Below, one piece after another: positions 16,212 through 24,951 of a stretch of 33,399 bases of DNA (its first letter is position 1; each line of letters starts with the position of its first letter). The stretch lies in NCBI GenBank assembly GCA_037444075.1, contig JBBIND010000049.1, positions 1 through 33,399 of the forward strand, in the 5' to 3' direction. This stretch comes from JBBIND01 sp037444075. Its GTDB lineage: Bacteria > Acidobacteriota > Terriglobia > Bryobacterales > Bryobacteraceae. The translations under genes and the position numbers were made by a program. The notes under the pieces were generated by a model that had not been told where the DNA came from, did no database searches, and was given only the letters and a program-made list of their open reading frames with translations.

Positions 16212-17585
16212 ATGTCCCAAGCCACCAGCGAGTATGTCCAACAGAATAAGGACCGCTTCCTCGAGGAGTTGTTCACGTTTCTGAGAATCCCCAGCATCAG
16301 CACGCTGCCTGAGAACAAACCCGACGTCGACCAGGCGGCGGAGTTTGTCGCCGACAGCCTGCGAACCGTGGGGATGGAGAACGTGGAAGTGATTCAAACG
16401 GCGCGTCACCCGTTGGTTTACGCCGACTGGATGCACGCTCCCGGCAAGCCCACCGTGCTTTGCTACGGCCACTACGATGTACAGCCCCCTGACCCGATGG
16501 ATGAATGGCTCAGCGCGCCCTTTGAGCCCACCCTGCGTGGTGGCAACATCTACGCCCGCGGCTCGTCCGACGACAAGGGGCAGATGTACATGCACATCAA
16601 GGCGATTGAGGCGCTCCGCGCGGCGCATGGCACGCTTCCCGTCAACCTGAAGTTTTTGGTGGAGGGCGAAGAAGAGGTCGGAGGCGCATCCGTCGCCCGG
16701 TTTGTGGCGGAAAACCCGGAGAAACTCAAGGCCGACGTGGCTCTGGTTTCCGACACGGCGCTCTATGCGGAGGGCATGCCGACGCTGTGCATCGGTCTGC
16801 GCGGGCTGGTTTACTTCGAAGTCGAAGCCACTGGTCCCGGCAAGGATCTGCATTCAGGGCTGTATGGCGGCGCCGCTCCCAATGCCGTCTACGGGCTCAT
16901 TGAACTTCTCTCGAAGACCAAGAAGAACGGCGTTATCCGGATACCGGGGATTTACGACGACGTCGAGGAACCCGCCGCCGCCGAGAAGGAAAGCTGGGCG
17001 AGGCTGCCGTTTGATGAGAAGCAATTCCGCAAAGACGAGGTCGGCTCCAAAAAACTGACGGGCGAGCCGGGCTATTCGGTCCTCGAGCGTGTGTGGGCCA
17101 GACCCACCCTGGAAGTGCACGGCATCGCCGGGGGGTTCGCCGGCGCCGGCGCCAAGACCGTGATCCCGGCGCGCGCCACCGCCAAAGTGAGCATGCGGCT
17201 GGTGCCCAAGCAGGATCCTCAGAAGGTGATTGAGGCTTTCAAGGCGTTTGTGAAGAAGAACGCTCCCAAGGGAATCCAGACCGAGGTGCGCGTGCTGAGC
17301 GCGAGCCCGGCGGTGGTCGTCAATCCCGGCCACCCCGCCATCCAGATGGCGTCAAAAGCCTTCGGAGAACTGCTGGGACAGCCCACCGTGTTGATCCGTT
17401 CGGGCGGGTCAATTCCCATCGTCGGTGAGTTCGCCAAGCACTTGAACATCCCGACGGTGCTGATGGGCTTCGGGCTGCCGGATGATGCGCTGCACTCCCC
17501 GAACGAGAAGTTCAACCTGGAGAACTACTACACCGGCATCAAGACGGTAGCCGATTTCCTGGAGCAGTACGGGCAAGCCAGCTAG
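16212..17585 (+). CDS. M20 family dipeptidase/peptidase
   Basis: A 457-aa zinc metallopeptidase of the carnosinase/CNDP-like branch. Seen: CYGHYDVQPPDP (His87 metal ligand, Asp89); YARGSSDDKGQMYMHIKA (bridging Asp120); FLVEGEEEVGGAS (catalytic Glu153/Glu154); SDTALY (Asp181 ligand); a dimerisation lid from about 205; and a C-terminal SGGSIPIVGEF block. Family members cleave dipeptides or N-acyl amino acids. The start is set at ATG 16212 by its Shine-Dalgarno (AGGAG, 8 nt away) and by the homologous N-terminus; the frame is open further upstream only by overlap with the sulfatase gene. It leads a plus-strand run with murJ and the zinc-ribbon gene. Confidence 0.93.
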   Translation: MSQATSEYVQQNKDRFLEELFTFLRIPSISTLPENKPDVDQAAEFVADSLRTVGMENVEVIQTARHPLVYADWMHAPGKPTVLCYGHYDVQPPDPMDEWLSAPFEPTLRGGNIYARGSSDDKGQMYMHIKAIEALRAAHGTLPVNLKFLVEGEEEVGGASVARFVAENPEKLKADVALVSDTALYAEGMPTLCIGLRGLVYFEVEATGPGKDLHSGLYGGAAPNAVYGLIELLSKTKKNGVIRIPGIYDDVEEPAAAEKESWARLPFDEKQFRKDEVGSKKLTGEPGYSVLERVWARPTLEVHGIAGGFAGAGAKTVIPARATAKVSMRLVPKQDPQKVIEAFKAFVKKNAPKGIQTEVRVLSASPAVVVNPGHPAIQMASKAFGELLGQPTVLIRSGGSIPIVGEFAKHLNIPTVLMGFGLPDDALHSPNEKFNLENYYTGIKTVADFLEQYGQAS

Positions 17586-17609
17586 CCCGGCTTCAAGGGG
17601 GCACTGGCT

Positions 17610-19265
17610 CTGGCAACCGGTTCGCAGGAAAGCTCGCAGGCGGATAGTGTAGTTCGCTCAGCGGGAATTGTGTCCGCGGCCGTGCTGATGGGCCGCGTGA
17701 GCGGCTTGGTCCGTGAAATCGTCATGGCCAGGCTGTTCGGCGCGGGCATGGCCTACGACGCTTTCCTGCTCGGTTTCCGCATACCCAATCTCACGCGCGA
17801 CCTCTTTGCGGAAGGGGCTCTTTCAAGCGCCTTCATTCCCACCTTCACCGAGTACCTCACCAGCCGCAGCCGCCAGGAAGCGGCCCGGCTCGCCAACCTC
17901 GTGGCCACAGCCCAGGTTCTGATCGTCGGCGCGCTTTGCTTGTGCGGCGTGATCTTCAGCCCGGCTCTGGTGCACCTGTTGGCCCCGGGCTTCAGCGAAG
18001 TGCCCGGCAAGTCCGAACTCGCCATCAGCATGACGCGCGTGATGTTCCCCTTCCTGTTGCTCGTGGCCCTGGCCGCCCAGGCCATGGGCATTCTGAATGC
18101 GTGCAACCAGTTCGCCATCCCAGCTTTAGCCAGTTCCTTCTTCAATTTCGGTTCGCTGGCCGCCGGCCTGGCTTTGGGCTACTGGGCCGGACCCTGGCTC
18201 GGGCTGCAACCCATTGAAGGCATGGCCTATGGCGTCGTTTTCGGAGGTGGGCTGCAATTGGCCTGGCAGTTACCCAGCCTCTACCGCTCGGGTTTTTCGC
18301 TGCGGCCGGGCTGGGACTGGTCCCACCCCGGGCTGCGCCGCATTATCAAGCTGATGGGGCCGGCGGTGTTGGGCAGCGCCGCGGTGCAGGTCAACGTGAT
18401 GGTGAACACCAACTTCGCATCGAGGATTGAGGACGCCCTGCGCGGACCCGATGGTCCGGTAAGCTGGCTTGGCTACGCGTTCCGGTTCATGCAACTGCCT
18501 TTGGGCCTGTTTGGGGTCGCCATCGCCGCAGCTACGCTGCCCGCCATCTCGCGCAGCCTGGCGGGGGGCCACATGGAGGAATTCCGCCGCACGTTGTCGC
18601 GCTCGCTCGGCATGGTCTTTCTGCTGACCGTGCCCTCTTCGGTGGGTTTGGCCGTGCTGGGACATGCCATGATCGCCGTGGTTTACCAGGGCGGCAGGTT
18701 CGAGCCCTACGATACCCAGCAGACGGCGGTGGCTTTGACTTATTACGCCATTGGATTGGCCGGGTACTCAGCCATCAAAGTGCTGAACCCGGCGTTTTAC
18801 GCCCTGAATGACGCCCGCACGCCCATGATCGTCAGCTTGAGTTCGATCCTGATCAACTACTGCACGGCTTACTCACTGCTGAAGTACACCGGCATGGGCC
18901 ACGCCGGGCTGGCGCTTTCCACCTCCGCTGTGGCGCTTTTCGGCTTTGTGGCGCTGTTTCTCGTCATGCGCAGGCGCATCGGAGGCATCTACGGCTGGAA
19001 CCTGCTCACGAGCACGCTGCGCATCCTGGGAGCTTCCGCCGTGATGGGCGCTGGCGTATGGTACGTGAGCAGGCAACTGGCGCTTTGGCTGGGCACCTCG
19101 CGGTTAGCCCTGCTGGCTGAACTGGGCGTGTCGCTGCTGATTGGCGTCGTCCTGTTTTACTTCCTATGCCGCGCCGCCCGCGTTCCGGAACTCGAACTCG
19201 CCGTAAACGCCATCTCCGGGCCCCTCGGGCGTCGGTTAGGAATCCGGCGTGCTAGAATTGACTAG
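17610..19265 (+). CDS. murJ: Lipid II flippase MurJ (MviN)
   Basis: A polytopic inner-membrane protein that flips lipid II for peptidoglycan synthesis. Seen: the family N-terminus VSGLVREIVMARLFGAG, FRIPNLTRDLFAEGALSSAFIPTFTEYL, and about 13-14 helices. The first conventional start in frame is GTG at 17670 (531 aa), but that cuts off the conserved leading segment. The frame reads SVVRSAGIVSAAV immediately upstream, the normal MurJ beginning. The in-frame stop of the M20 gene is at 17583-17585 and there is no ATG, GTG or TTG between it and 17670. CTG at 17610, preceded by AAGGGGG at 17595-17601, is therefore my preferred start (551 aa); CTG 17604 is less likely. The gap to the M20 gene is 24 nt and to the zinc-ribbon gene 3 nt. 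Confidence 0.93.
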   Translation: MATGSQESSQADSVVRSAGIVSAAVLMGRVSGLVREIVMARLFGAGMAYDAFLLGFRIPNLTRDLFAEGALSSAFIPTFTEYLTSRSRQEAARLANLVATAQVLIVGALCLCGVIFSPALVHLLAPGFSEVPGKSELAISMTRVMFPFLLLVALAAQAMGILNACNQFAIPALASSFFNFGSLAAGLALGYWAGPWLGLQPIEGMAYGVVFGGGLQLAWQLPSLYRSGFSLRPGWDWSHPGLRRIIKLMGPAVLGSAAVQVNVMVNTNFASRIEDALRGPDGPVSWLGYAFRFMQLPLGLFGVAIAAATLPAISRSLAGGHMEEFRRTLSRSLGMVFLLTVPSSVGLAVLGHAMIAVVYQGGRFEPYDTQQTAVALTYYAIGLAGYSAIKVLNPAFYALNDARTPMIVSLSSILINYCTAYSLLKYTGMGHAGLALSTSAVALFGFVALFLVMRRRIGGIYGWNLLTSTLRILGASAVMGAGVWYVSRQLALWLGTSRLALLAELGVSLLIGVVLFYFLCRAARVPELELAVNAISGPLGRRLGIRRARID

Positions 19266-19268
19266 AAA

Positions 19269-20012
19269 ATGGCTCCAGAGATTCAACGTATCGTTGAACT
19301 CCAGCGTTTGGACAGCCGCATCAAAGAGTTGCAGGAGCAAATAGCCACCCTGCCCAGGCAACTCGCGCAAGCGGAAAAAACCCTTGAAGCGCACATCCGG
19401 AAACTGGAGATCGACCGGTCTGCCCTTGCAGCCAATTTGAAAGACAGAAAGAAGTTCGAAGCGGACATTCAGGTCCAGGAACAGAAGGCTTCGAAGCTGA
19501 AGGGCCAGATGAACGAGGCCCGGACCAACGAGCAATACTGGGCTTTCCAGCACGAGATTGAGTACTGCCAGCAGGCCATCCGCAAGGCGGAGGACAAGAT
19601 ACTGGATCTGATGGCTGCCTCCGAACCGCTTGACCAGGCAGTGGCAATCGCCGAGAAGGCGCTGGAGGAAGAGCGCCGCAGCGTGAAGGCGGAGCAGCAG
19701 CGGGTGCGTGAGTTGACGGCTCAGGACCAGAAGGAAGAAGCGGAGCTGAAGACTCAGCGCAAGCAGATGATCGAGTCCATTCAGGCTCCCCTCTACTCCG
19801 CCTACGAGCGCGCCCGGAAAAAGTGGGGCGGAGTAGCGATCTCCGACGCCACCAACGGCCGCTGCTCGGCGTGCCACATCATTCTGAGGCCGCAATACTT
19901 CCAGGAACTGCGGCAAACCAACTCCGGTATGACGTGCGAAAGTTGCGGGCGGCTGCTGTATTACAACCCGCCCGTGGACGTGGCCGGCGAAATGAATTGC
20001 GCGCCCGGTTAG
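19269..20012 (+). CDS. Coiled-coil protein with C-terminal C4 zinc ribbon (DUF164/CdsZ-like)
   Basis: A 247-aa soluble protein. Residues 5-170 are strongly charged, heptad-like coiled coil (IQRIVELQRLDSRIKELQEQIATL and later EEERRSVKAEQQRVRELTAQ). Residues 195-232 hold two CxxC pairs (Cys199/Cys202 in CSACH and Cys223/Cys226 in CESCGRLLYY), a C4 zinc ribbon. This is the DUF164 family, widespread and thought to act with RNA or the translation machinery, but without a settled function here. It starts 3 nt after murJ with no good Shine-Dalgarno, so it probably relies on coupling to murJ translation. Confidence 0.88.
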   Translation: MAPEIQRIVELQRLDSRIKELQEQIATLPRQLAQAEKTLEAHIRKLEIDRSALAANLKDRKKFEADIQVQEQKASKLKGQMNEARTNEQYWAFQHEIEYCQQAIRKAEDKILDLMAASEPLDQAVAIAEKALEEERRSVKAEQQRVRELTAQDQKEEAELKTQRKQMIESIQAPLYSAYERARKKWGGVAISDATNGRCSACHIILRPQYFQELRQTNSGMTCESCGRLLYYNPPVDVAGEMNCAPG

Positions 20013-20072
20013 TAAATGCCCTTCGGGTGGGCGGAAACGTGGTCCGCGTGCGGTTTTCGCCTCCAGCCAGTG

Positions 20073-20081
20073 TGCTAACAT
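20073..20081 (+). promoter_or_regulatory. Candidate extended -10 element upstream of the EF-G paralogue
   Basis: TGCTAACAT matches the TGn-TAnnAT extended -10 form, 54 nt before the GTG start at 20136. The same nine bases occur upstream of the gene at 24952. No strong -35 is seen. The GTG has AGGGAG at 20123-20128 as its Shine-Dalgarno. Confidence 0.35.
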
Positions 20082-20135
20082 CCTTTTTTGGTCCACTTTT
20101 CAGCCAGTTCAGGCTGATCATCAGGGAGTGAACAA

Positions 20136-22235
20136 GTGAAAGTATTCGCAGGCAATGATATCCGCAATATTGGTCTGGTTGGACACGGCAACTGCGGCAA
20201 AACCTCGCTGCTGGCCGGAATCCTTTACTGCACCGGCGCCACCAACCGCTTGACGCGTGCCGATGAGGGCAACACCGTCACCGATTTCGACGAAGAAGAG
20301 ATCCAGCGCAAGATCACCATTTCCACCGCCCTCGCGCACACCGAGTGGAAGAAGCGCAAGCTGAATTTTCTGGATACGCCGGGCTTCAACATCTTCATCA
20401 ATGACACGAAGGCCGCCCTGGTGGCCGCCGATTCGGCTCTGGTCGTGGTGGACGGGGTCGCCGGGGTCGAAGTTCAGACTGAGAAGGTCTGGAAATTCGC
20501 CGAAGAGGACTCCCTGCCCCGGGCGCTGGTGGTCAACAAGCTCGACCGCGAGCGCGCCAGCTTCGACCGCACCCTTGAGAGCATCCACGAGCGGTTCGGG
20601 CGCACCGCCGTACCCATTCAACTGCCGCTCGGCGAAGAACGCGATTTCACGGGCGTGATCGACCTGGTCAGCATGAAGGCCTACACCTACACGCCGGACG
20701 GAAACGGGCGAGGAACGGAGGGCGACATCCCTGCTAAACGCGCAGAGGCCGCCCAAAAGGCCCATGAGGAGCTAGTGGAGATGGTGGCCGAGGGCAACGA
20801 CGCCCTGCTCGAGGAGTTTTTCGACAAAGGCTCGCTGACGGAAGCCCAAATCCGTGAAGGACTCGCTCAGGCCGTGCGGGAGCAGCGCCTTTTTCCGGTT
20901 CTGTGCGCCTCCGGTCTCCGCAACATCGGGACGGACCGGTTGCTGGAATTCGCCGTGGAATTCTTCCCTGCCCCGATAGAGCGCCCGGCCAAGGCCGGTG
21001 TCAGCAACGGAGCGGAAATCGAGCGCGCGGTCAGCGATTCTGAGCCCGTTTCCATCTACGTCTACAAGACGGTGGCGGACCCGTTTGCGGGGCGCCTCTC
21101 CTACTTCAAAGTCCAATCCGGCGTCCTGAAGAACGACGCCAACCTGATCAATTCACGTTCGGAAAACAGCGAGCGGCTCGCGCACGTGGGGTGCCTGATG
21201 GGGAAAGACATTGCACCCGTGACGCAGTTGCACGCCGGCGACCTCGGAGCGGTGGCAAAACTGAAGGACACGCTGACGGGCGACACGCTCTGCGAGAAGG
21301 GCGCCATGATCGCCTACCCGGCAGTCAAGTTGCCGGAGCCTTCCATCGCGTTCGCCGTAGAGGCCAAGTCCCGCCAGGACGAAGACCGCATGGGCAACGC
21401 CATCCAACGCATCCTTGAAGAGGATCTTTCGCTGCGTTTCTACCGCGACCCGCAGACCAAGGAATTCCTGGTGGCCGGCAGCGGACAACAGCACGTCGAG
21501 GTGGTGGTGAGCCGGCTCGCCAAGCGCTACAACGTCGAGGTGAATCTGCGCGCACCCAAGATCCCGTATCGCGAGACCATCCGCGGCAACGCCGACGTGC
21601 ATGGCCGCCATAAGAAGCAGACCGGCGGCCACGGACAGTTCGGCGACTGCCGCATTCGCGTCGAACCCCTGGCGCGCGGCGCCAACTTCGAATTCGCTAA
21701 CGAGATCTTCGGCGGCGCCATTCCCCGGCAGTTCATCCCCGCCGTGGAAAAAGGCATCCTGGAGGCTGCGGCGAACGGGTTCCTGGCCGGCTACCCGGTA
21801 GTGGACTTCAAGGCAACGCTCTACGACGGCTCCTATCATGACGTCGATTCCAATGAGCTTTCCTTCAAACTCGCCGGACGCAAGGCCTTCAAACTGGCCA
21901 TGCAACAGGCCAAGCCGGCGCTGCTTGAACCCATCATGTCCGTGGAGGTTGAGGCTCCGGTGGAGTATGCCGGAGACCTGATGGGCGACATGAACGGGCG
22001 GCGCGGCCGCATCACCGGAATGGACGTGCGCGGCAACGTGCAGGTCGTCCGGGCGCAGGTACCCATGTCCGAGATGCTCAGCTACCAGAACGATCTGACG
22101 TCGATGACGCAAGGCCGCGCTTCTTTCTCGATGGAATTCGACCACTACGACTTTGTCCCGCAGATGCAGTCCGAGAAGATCATCGCGGCCGCCAAGGCAG
22201 CCAAGGCCGGCGCCGAAGAGGAAGAAGAAGACTAG
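20136..22235 (+). CDS. EF-G-like GTPase (EF-G-2 type paralogue)
   Basis: A 699-aa translational GTPase with the five-domain EF-G layout. G1 is GHGNCGKTS (16-24) where EF-G has AHIDAGKTT. The switch I end reads RKITIS. G3 is DTPGFNIF (80-87): EF-G has DTPGHVDF, so the catalytic His is Phe84. G4 is NKLD (134-137). Domain IV has the QTGGHGQFGDCRIRVEPL block and domain V GRRGRITGMDVRGNVQVVRAQVPMSEM. The acidic C-terminus AEEEEED follows. These features match the EF-G-2 branch and not the canonical translocase encoded in the str operon. Its role is unknown; slow GTP hydrolysis is expected from the missing His. The start is GTG. It is separate from the murJ group by 123 nt. Confidence 0.9.
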   Translation: MKVFAGNDIRNIGLVGHGNCGKTSLLAGILYCTGATNRLTRADEGNTVTDFDEEEIQRKITISTALAHTEWKKRKLNFLDTPGFNIFINDTKAALVAADSALVVVDGVAGVEVQTEKVWKFAEEDSLPRALVVNKLDRERASFDRTLESIHERFGRTAVPIQLPLGEERDFTGVIDLVSMKAYTYTPDGNGRGTEGDIPAKRAEAAQKAHEELVEMVAEGNDALLEEFFDKGSLTEAQIREGLAQAVREQRLFPVLCASGLRNIGTDRLLEFAVEFFPAPIERPAKAGVSNGAEIERAVSDSEPVSIYVYKTVADPFAGRLSYFKVQSGVLKNDANLINSRSENSERLAHVGCLMGKDIAPVTQLHAGDLGAVAKLKDTLTGDTLCEKGAMIAYPAVKLPEPSIAFAVEAKSRQDEDRMGNAIQRILEEDLSLRFYRDPQTKEFLVAGSGQQHVEVVVSRLAKRYNVEVNLRAPKIPYRETIRGNADVHGRHKKQTGGHGQFGDCRIRVEPLARGANFEFANEIFGGAIPRQFIPAVEKGILEAAANGFLAGYPVVDFKATLYDGSYHDVDSNELSFKLAGRKAFKLAMQQAKPALLEPIMSVEVEAPVEYAGDLMGDMNGRRGRITGMDVRGNVQVVRAQVPMSEMLSYQNDLTSMTQGRASFSMEFDHYDFVPQMQSEKIIAAAKAAKAGAEEEEED

Positions 22236-22250
22236 CCTGCATCCTTTTTC

Positions 22251-22281
22251 GAGTGGGCGGAACAGCCAGTTCCGCCCACTC
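22251..22281. repeat. Perfect 13-bp hairpin after the EF-G paralogue
   Basis: GAGTGGGCGGAAC and its reverse complement flank a 5-nt loop, 16 nt after the EF-G stop. It should form a very stable stem, but the T-run lies before it and not after it on the plus strand, so classic intrinsic termination is not supported. An mRNA 3'-end stabiliser or factor-assisted terminator is possible. The rest of 22282-22491 holds no recognisable gene. Confidence 0.55.
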
Positions 22282-22491
22282 CGCCACTCGTCTCACCCGC
22301 CTGACTCTGCTGACAATCCTCTGACCTCAGTTCGCCATGACGCCCTCAGCATGTGAGGCGGCCTCTCGCTGAAAGCGCTGGAAAACATCTCAGGCGCGCA
22401 CGTCATCCATCAATTGGTTCTCGCTCACGGATCTGTGTGTAGTGGATGAAACGCGGATTGGAGCGCGCCGTGATTTGGGTGAATAAGACAC

Positions 22492-22524
22492 AAAAAAGGG
22501 GTGAGCCAATGGCCCGCCCCTTTT
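22492..22524 (-). terminator. Intrinsic terminator of the Gfo/Idh gene
   Basis: On the minus strand, AAAAGGGG pairs with CCCCTTTT, with an inner GCC/GGC pairing, and a run of six T follows. It starts 14 nt after the oxidoreductase stop codon, the expected distance. Confidence 0.85.
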
Positions 22525-22537
22525 CCGGTGAATCTGA

Positions 22538-23944
22538 CTAGGCTTTCTTGGCGGGAGCGGTTTGGGCCCCACGGCCCATGTTGTCGATTTCCTTGAAATA
22601 CACGCGGCGGCCTTCATCCATGGCGAGATTGGAGAGAATCACGCCAACCGAATCCCCGAGGCCGACCTCTAGATCCGCCTTCGGCCGGGCGCCGGTGCGC
22701 ACGCATTGGAAGAATTCCTCCAACATGACGTCCACCGGATTCTTGTCCTCCTCAGGCACCATCACGCCGCGGGAATAGAGCCACATCCTGGCGTACTTCA
22801 TCTCGCGCGAGAGGAAGGACTCTCTGCCGGTGATCCGGTCCCTTTCGAACAGGATCGGGAGCCCCCGCGCGCCTTTGCCGGTAGCGGCCAGCGTCGCGCC
22901 GACCAGCATGGCCTTTTCCCTTTCCTTCTTCTCCGCCTCGGTGAGCTTCGGGCTCGGCTCGTAGAACCACATGCCGATGGCAGGCTCATTGTCGCTGCCG
23001 ACGGTGATGTGGATCGTGCCGTCGGTCCCCATGATCATCTCACCGAACTCTGTGCGGGCGCCGTGGAACAGCGGCAGGTGCTTGTTCGTCGAAATGGAGC
23101 TGTACATCAGCTTCCGGCCGTTGGGGTAGCTGTAGATGAGCTGCACGTTGTCGTAGACGTCGCGTCCGTCCTTGGCGAAATCCAATCCGCCTACGCCGGT
23201 GACAAAGTCGAAGTGGGAGCCGAACATCCAATCCGCTACATCAATCTGGTGGGATGCGAGTTCCGCTACCAAACCTCCCGAGTAGTCCCTGAAGAGCCGC
23301 CAGTTGCGCTCTTTCTGCCGCACCGGGTCCGGGCGCATGGTCCAGCCGGGATTCCTGTGCCACCAGGCTTGCACGTGCGTCACGGTCCCGAGCATGCCCT
23401 TTTCAATCATCTGCCTCGCCGCCTGGTAGAAACGGCTGTAGCGGCGTTGCAAGCCAACCTGGAGCACCTGCCGGGGACGTTCGTTGCTGAGGGCGCGCAG
23501 CGCGTGGACCTCATCCGCTTTGAACACGAGACTCTTTTCGCAGAAGACGTGCTTGCCAGCCAGCAGCGCGTCGCGTGTCACGGGGAAATGGACGTACAGC
23601 GGCGTGGCGATAAAGACGGCGTCCACGTCCTTGCGGGCCAGGACCTCGCGGTAGTCCTTGTAGCCCTGCGGCTTGTCTTTGGAGGCCTCGATGCCGTTCT
23701 TGAGCGCCTGGTCAAAAATGTCGCAAACGGCCACACAGCGGCCGCCGTCAACGGAATTCAGGTGCCGTAGCAGGTAACTGCCTCGTCCTCCTGTCCCGAT
23801 CATGGCGTACTGGACGGTGTTGCTGGCGGCTTTCACCTTCTGAATGCCTGGCGCGGCCTGGAGTCTTTCCGCGGCTGCTATCGCCGTGGCTGCGCCGGCC
23901 ATTTTGACCACGTCGCGGCGGGTCATTTCCGGGGATTGTGGCAT
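22538..23944 (-). CDS. Tat-exported Gfo/Idh/MocA family oxidoreductase
   Basis: A 468-aa NAD(P)-dependent dehydrogenase-like protein with a Tat-type leader (MTRRDVVKMAGAATAIAAAE). The Rossmann motif is YAMIGTGGRGSYLLRHL (G50-G55), followed by VCDIFDQALKNG. The conserved EKP motif appears as CEKSLV (Glu136, Lys137, Ser138), so Pro is replaced by Ser. The C-terminal alpha/beta domain has ELASHQIDVADWMFG and the WxHRNPGW block of the exported Gfo/Idh group common in Planctomycetes and Acidobacteria. Its substrate is probably a sugar or inositol-like compound. A Shine-Dalgarno (GAGGT) precedes the start. It lies 42 nt downstream of the YihY-family gene on the same strand and ends at an intrinsic terminator. 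Confidence 0.92.
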   Translation of the reverse strand: MPQSPEMTRRDVVKMAGAATAIAAAERLQAAPGIQKVKAASNTVQYAMIGTGGRGSYLLRHLNSVDGGRCVAVCDIFDQALKNGIEASKDKPQGYKDYREVLARKDVDAVFIATPLYVHFPVTRDALLAGKHVFCEKSLVFKADEVHALRALSNERPRQVLQVGLQRRYSRFYQAARQMIEKGMLGTVTHVQAWWHRNPGWTMRPDPVRQKERNWRLFRDYSGGLVAELASHQIDVADWMFGSHFDFVTGVGGLDFAKDGRDVYDNVQLIYSYPNGRKLMYSSISTNKHLPLFHGARTEFGEMIMGTDGTIHITVGSDNEPAIGMWFYEPSPKLTEAEKKEREKAMLVGATLAATGKGARGLPILFERDRITGRESFLSREMKYARMWLYSRGVMVPEEDKNPVDVMLEEFFQCVRTGARPKADLEVGLGDSVGVILSNLAMDEGRRVYFKEIDNMGRGAQTAPAKKA

Positions 23945-23986
23945 TGCGGTACCTCGTAATAGGGCTCGGGTATTTGGAATACTCTT

Positions 23987-24880
23987 TTAGAGTCTATCGA
24001 CTTCGCCGTTTGATTGCAAACCGGCCTGGATCGGCTCCCTGGGAACGCGTGCGGCCCACTCAGCGCCGCCCAGCACCACCATGGACACCAGGAAACCCCA
24101 GAGCACAATGGACGCCGAGTAATGGAAGGGACCGTACTCCATCTGTAGCTTCGCGCGCAGCCAGGGCCAGGTGAGCAAGTTTATGTACTTCATCACTTCC
24201 AACGTCAGGCCCACCACGATGGCGGCCGAAGCCACGCGTCTGGGATCCACTTTGGCATTGGGCAGAAGCCAGTAAATCAGGAACAGGAGCACGATGGTGA
24301 TGGGCACGGCGGCGACCTTCAAGAAGATGGTGGTCACGAGCGTGGCAATCCAGACCCCCGTACCAGTGAGATTGGCCCAGAGTTGCTGGTTGAGCGCAGT
24401 GAACACGGTCGAGATGAGAGCCAGCGCTCCGCAGACCAGAATCAGGCCGAAACTGATGAGCTGATTGTGGAAGTAGTTGCGGTTGCGCTGGATACCCCAG
24501 GCACGGTTGAGCGCCACCTCGAGCGGTTCAAAAATGCCATTGGCCGTGAATAGCAGCAGGAGCACGGAGATGGCTTGAAACGGGCCGCGCGAAGTGACGG
24601 TCCACTTCAGATTGCGCTGGATGAAATCGCCCAGAGATCCGGGGAAGTAATCCCGTAGAGCGAGATAGATAGCCTCCTCGGCGGCGTGCCACTCGAGCAC
24701 GTAGCGGCTGATGGACACCATGACGATCAGGAACGGGAAGAAGGACAGCAAAATGTTTGCCGCCATGGAAAAGGCATAGACGTGAGTCTCCGTCAGCATC
24801 CAGTAGCGGACAGTTGGCTTGCCATAACGCACGCAGCGGGTAAGAAGACCCGGTTGCCAGGGGATCTGCCTGAAGATCAA
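23987..24880 (-). CDS. YihY/BrkB family inner membrane protein
   Basis: A 297-aa polytopic protein with about six helices. Seen: the N-terminal TETHVYAFSMAANILLSFFPFLIVM block, FTANGIFEPLEVALNRAWGIQRNRNY (the family signature region), and VPITIVLLFLIYWLLPNAKVDPRRVASAAIVVG. The family was once annotated as ribonuclease BN by mistake; no nuclease function should be assumed, and its role is unknown. The first usable start is TTG at 24880; no Shine-Dalgarno is visible and the next Met, at 24799, would remove the conserved N-terminal segment. It is divergent from the 87-aa membrane gene with 71 nt between. Confidence 0.9.
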   Translation of the reverse strand: MIFRQIPWQPGLLTRCVRYGKPTVRYWMLTETHVYAFSMAANILLSFFPFLIVMVSISRYVLEWHAAEEAIYLALRDYFPGSLGDFIQRNLKWTVTSRGPFQAISVLLLLFTANGIFEPLEVALNRAWGIQRNRNYFHNQLISFGLILVCGALALISTVFTALNQQLWANLTGTGVWIATLVTTIFLKVAAVPITIVLLFLIYWLLPNAKVDPRRVASAAIVVGLTLEVMKYINLLTWPWLRAKLQMEYGPFHYSASIVLWGFLVSMVVLGGAEWAARVPREPIQAGLQSNGEVDRL

Positions 24881-24921
24881 TCTGCAAATAAGGTAACAGA
24901 TCGGGCCAAAACGGTGCCGTT

Positions 24922-24930
24922 TGCTAACAT
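24922..24930 (+). promoter_or_regulatory. Candidate extended -10 element for the 87-aa membrane gene
   Basis: TGCTAACAT, identical to the element before the EF-G paralogue. It is followed immediately by GGGGGAGGAG (Shine-Dalgarno, 24931-24940) and the ATG at 24952, which implies a very short leader. There is no clear -35. Confidence 0.35.
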
Positions 24931-24951
24931 GGGGGAGGAGCAGGTTTTCGG

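Noticed and set aside
22706..23770. Plus-strand open frame of 354 codons over the Gfo/Idh gene
   Set aside because: Antisense to a gene with a Rossmann motif and its own terminator.
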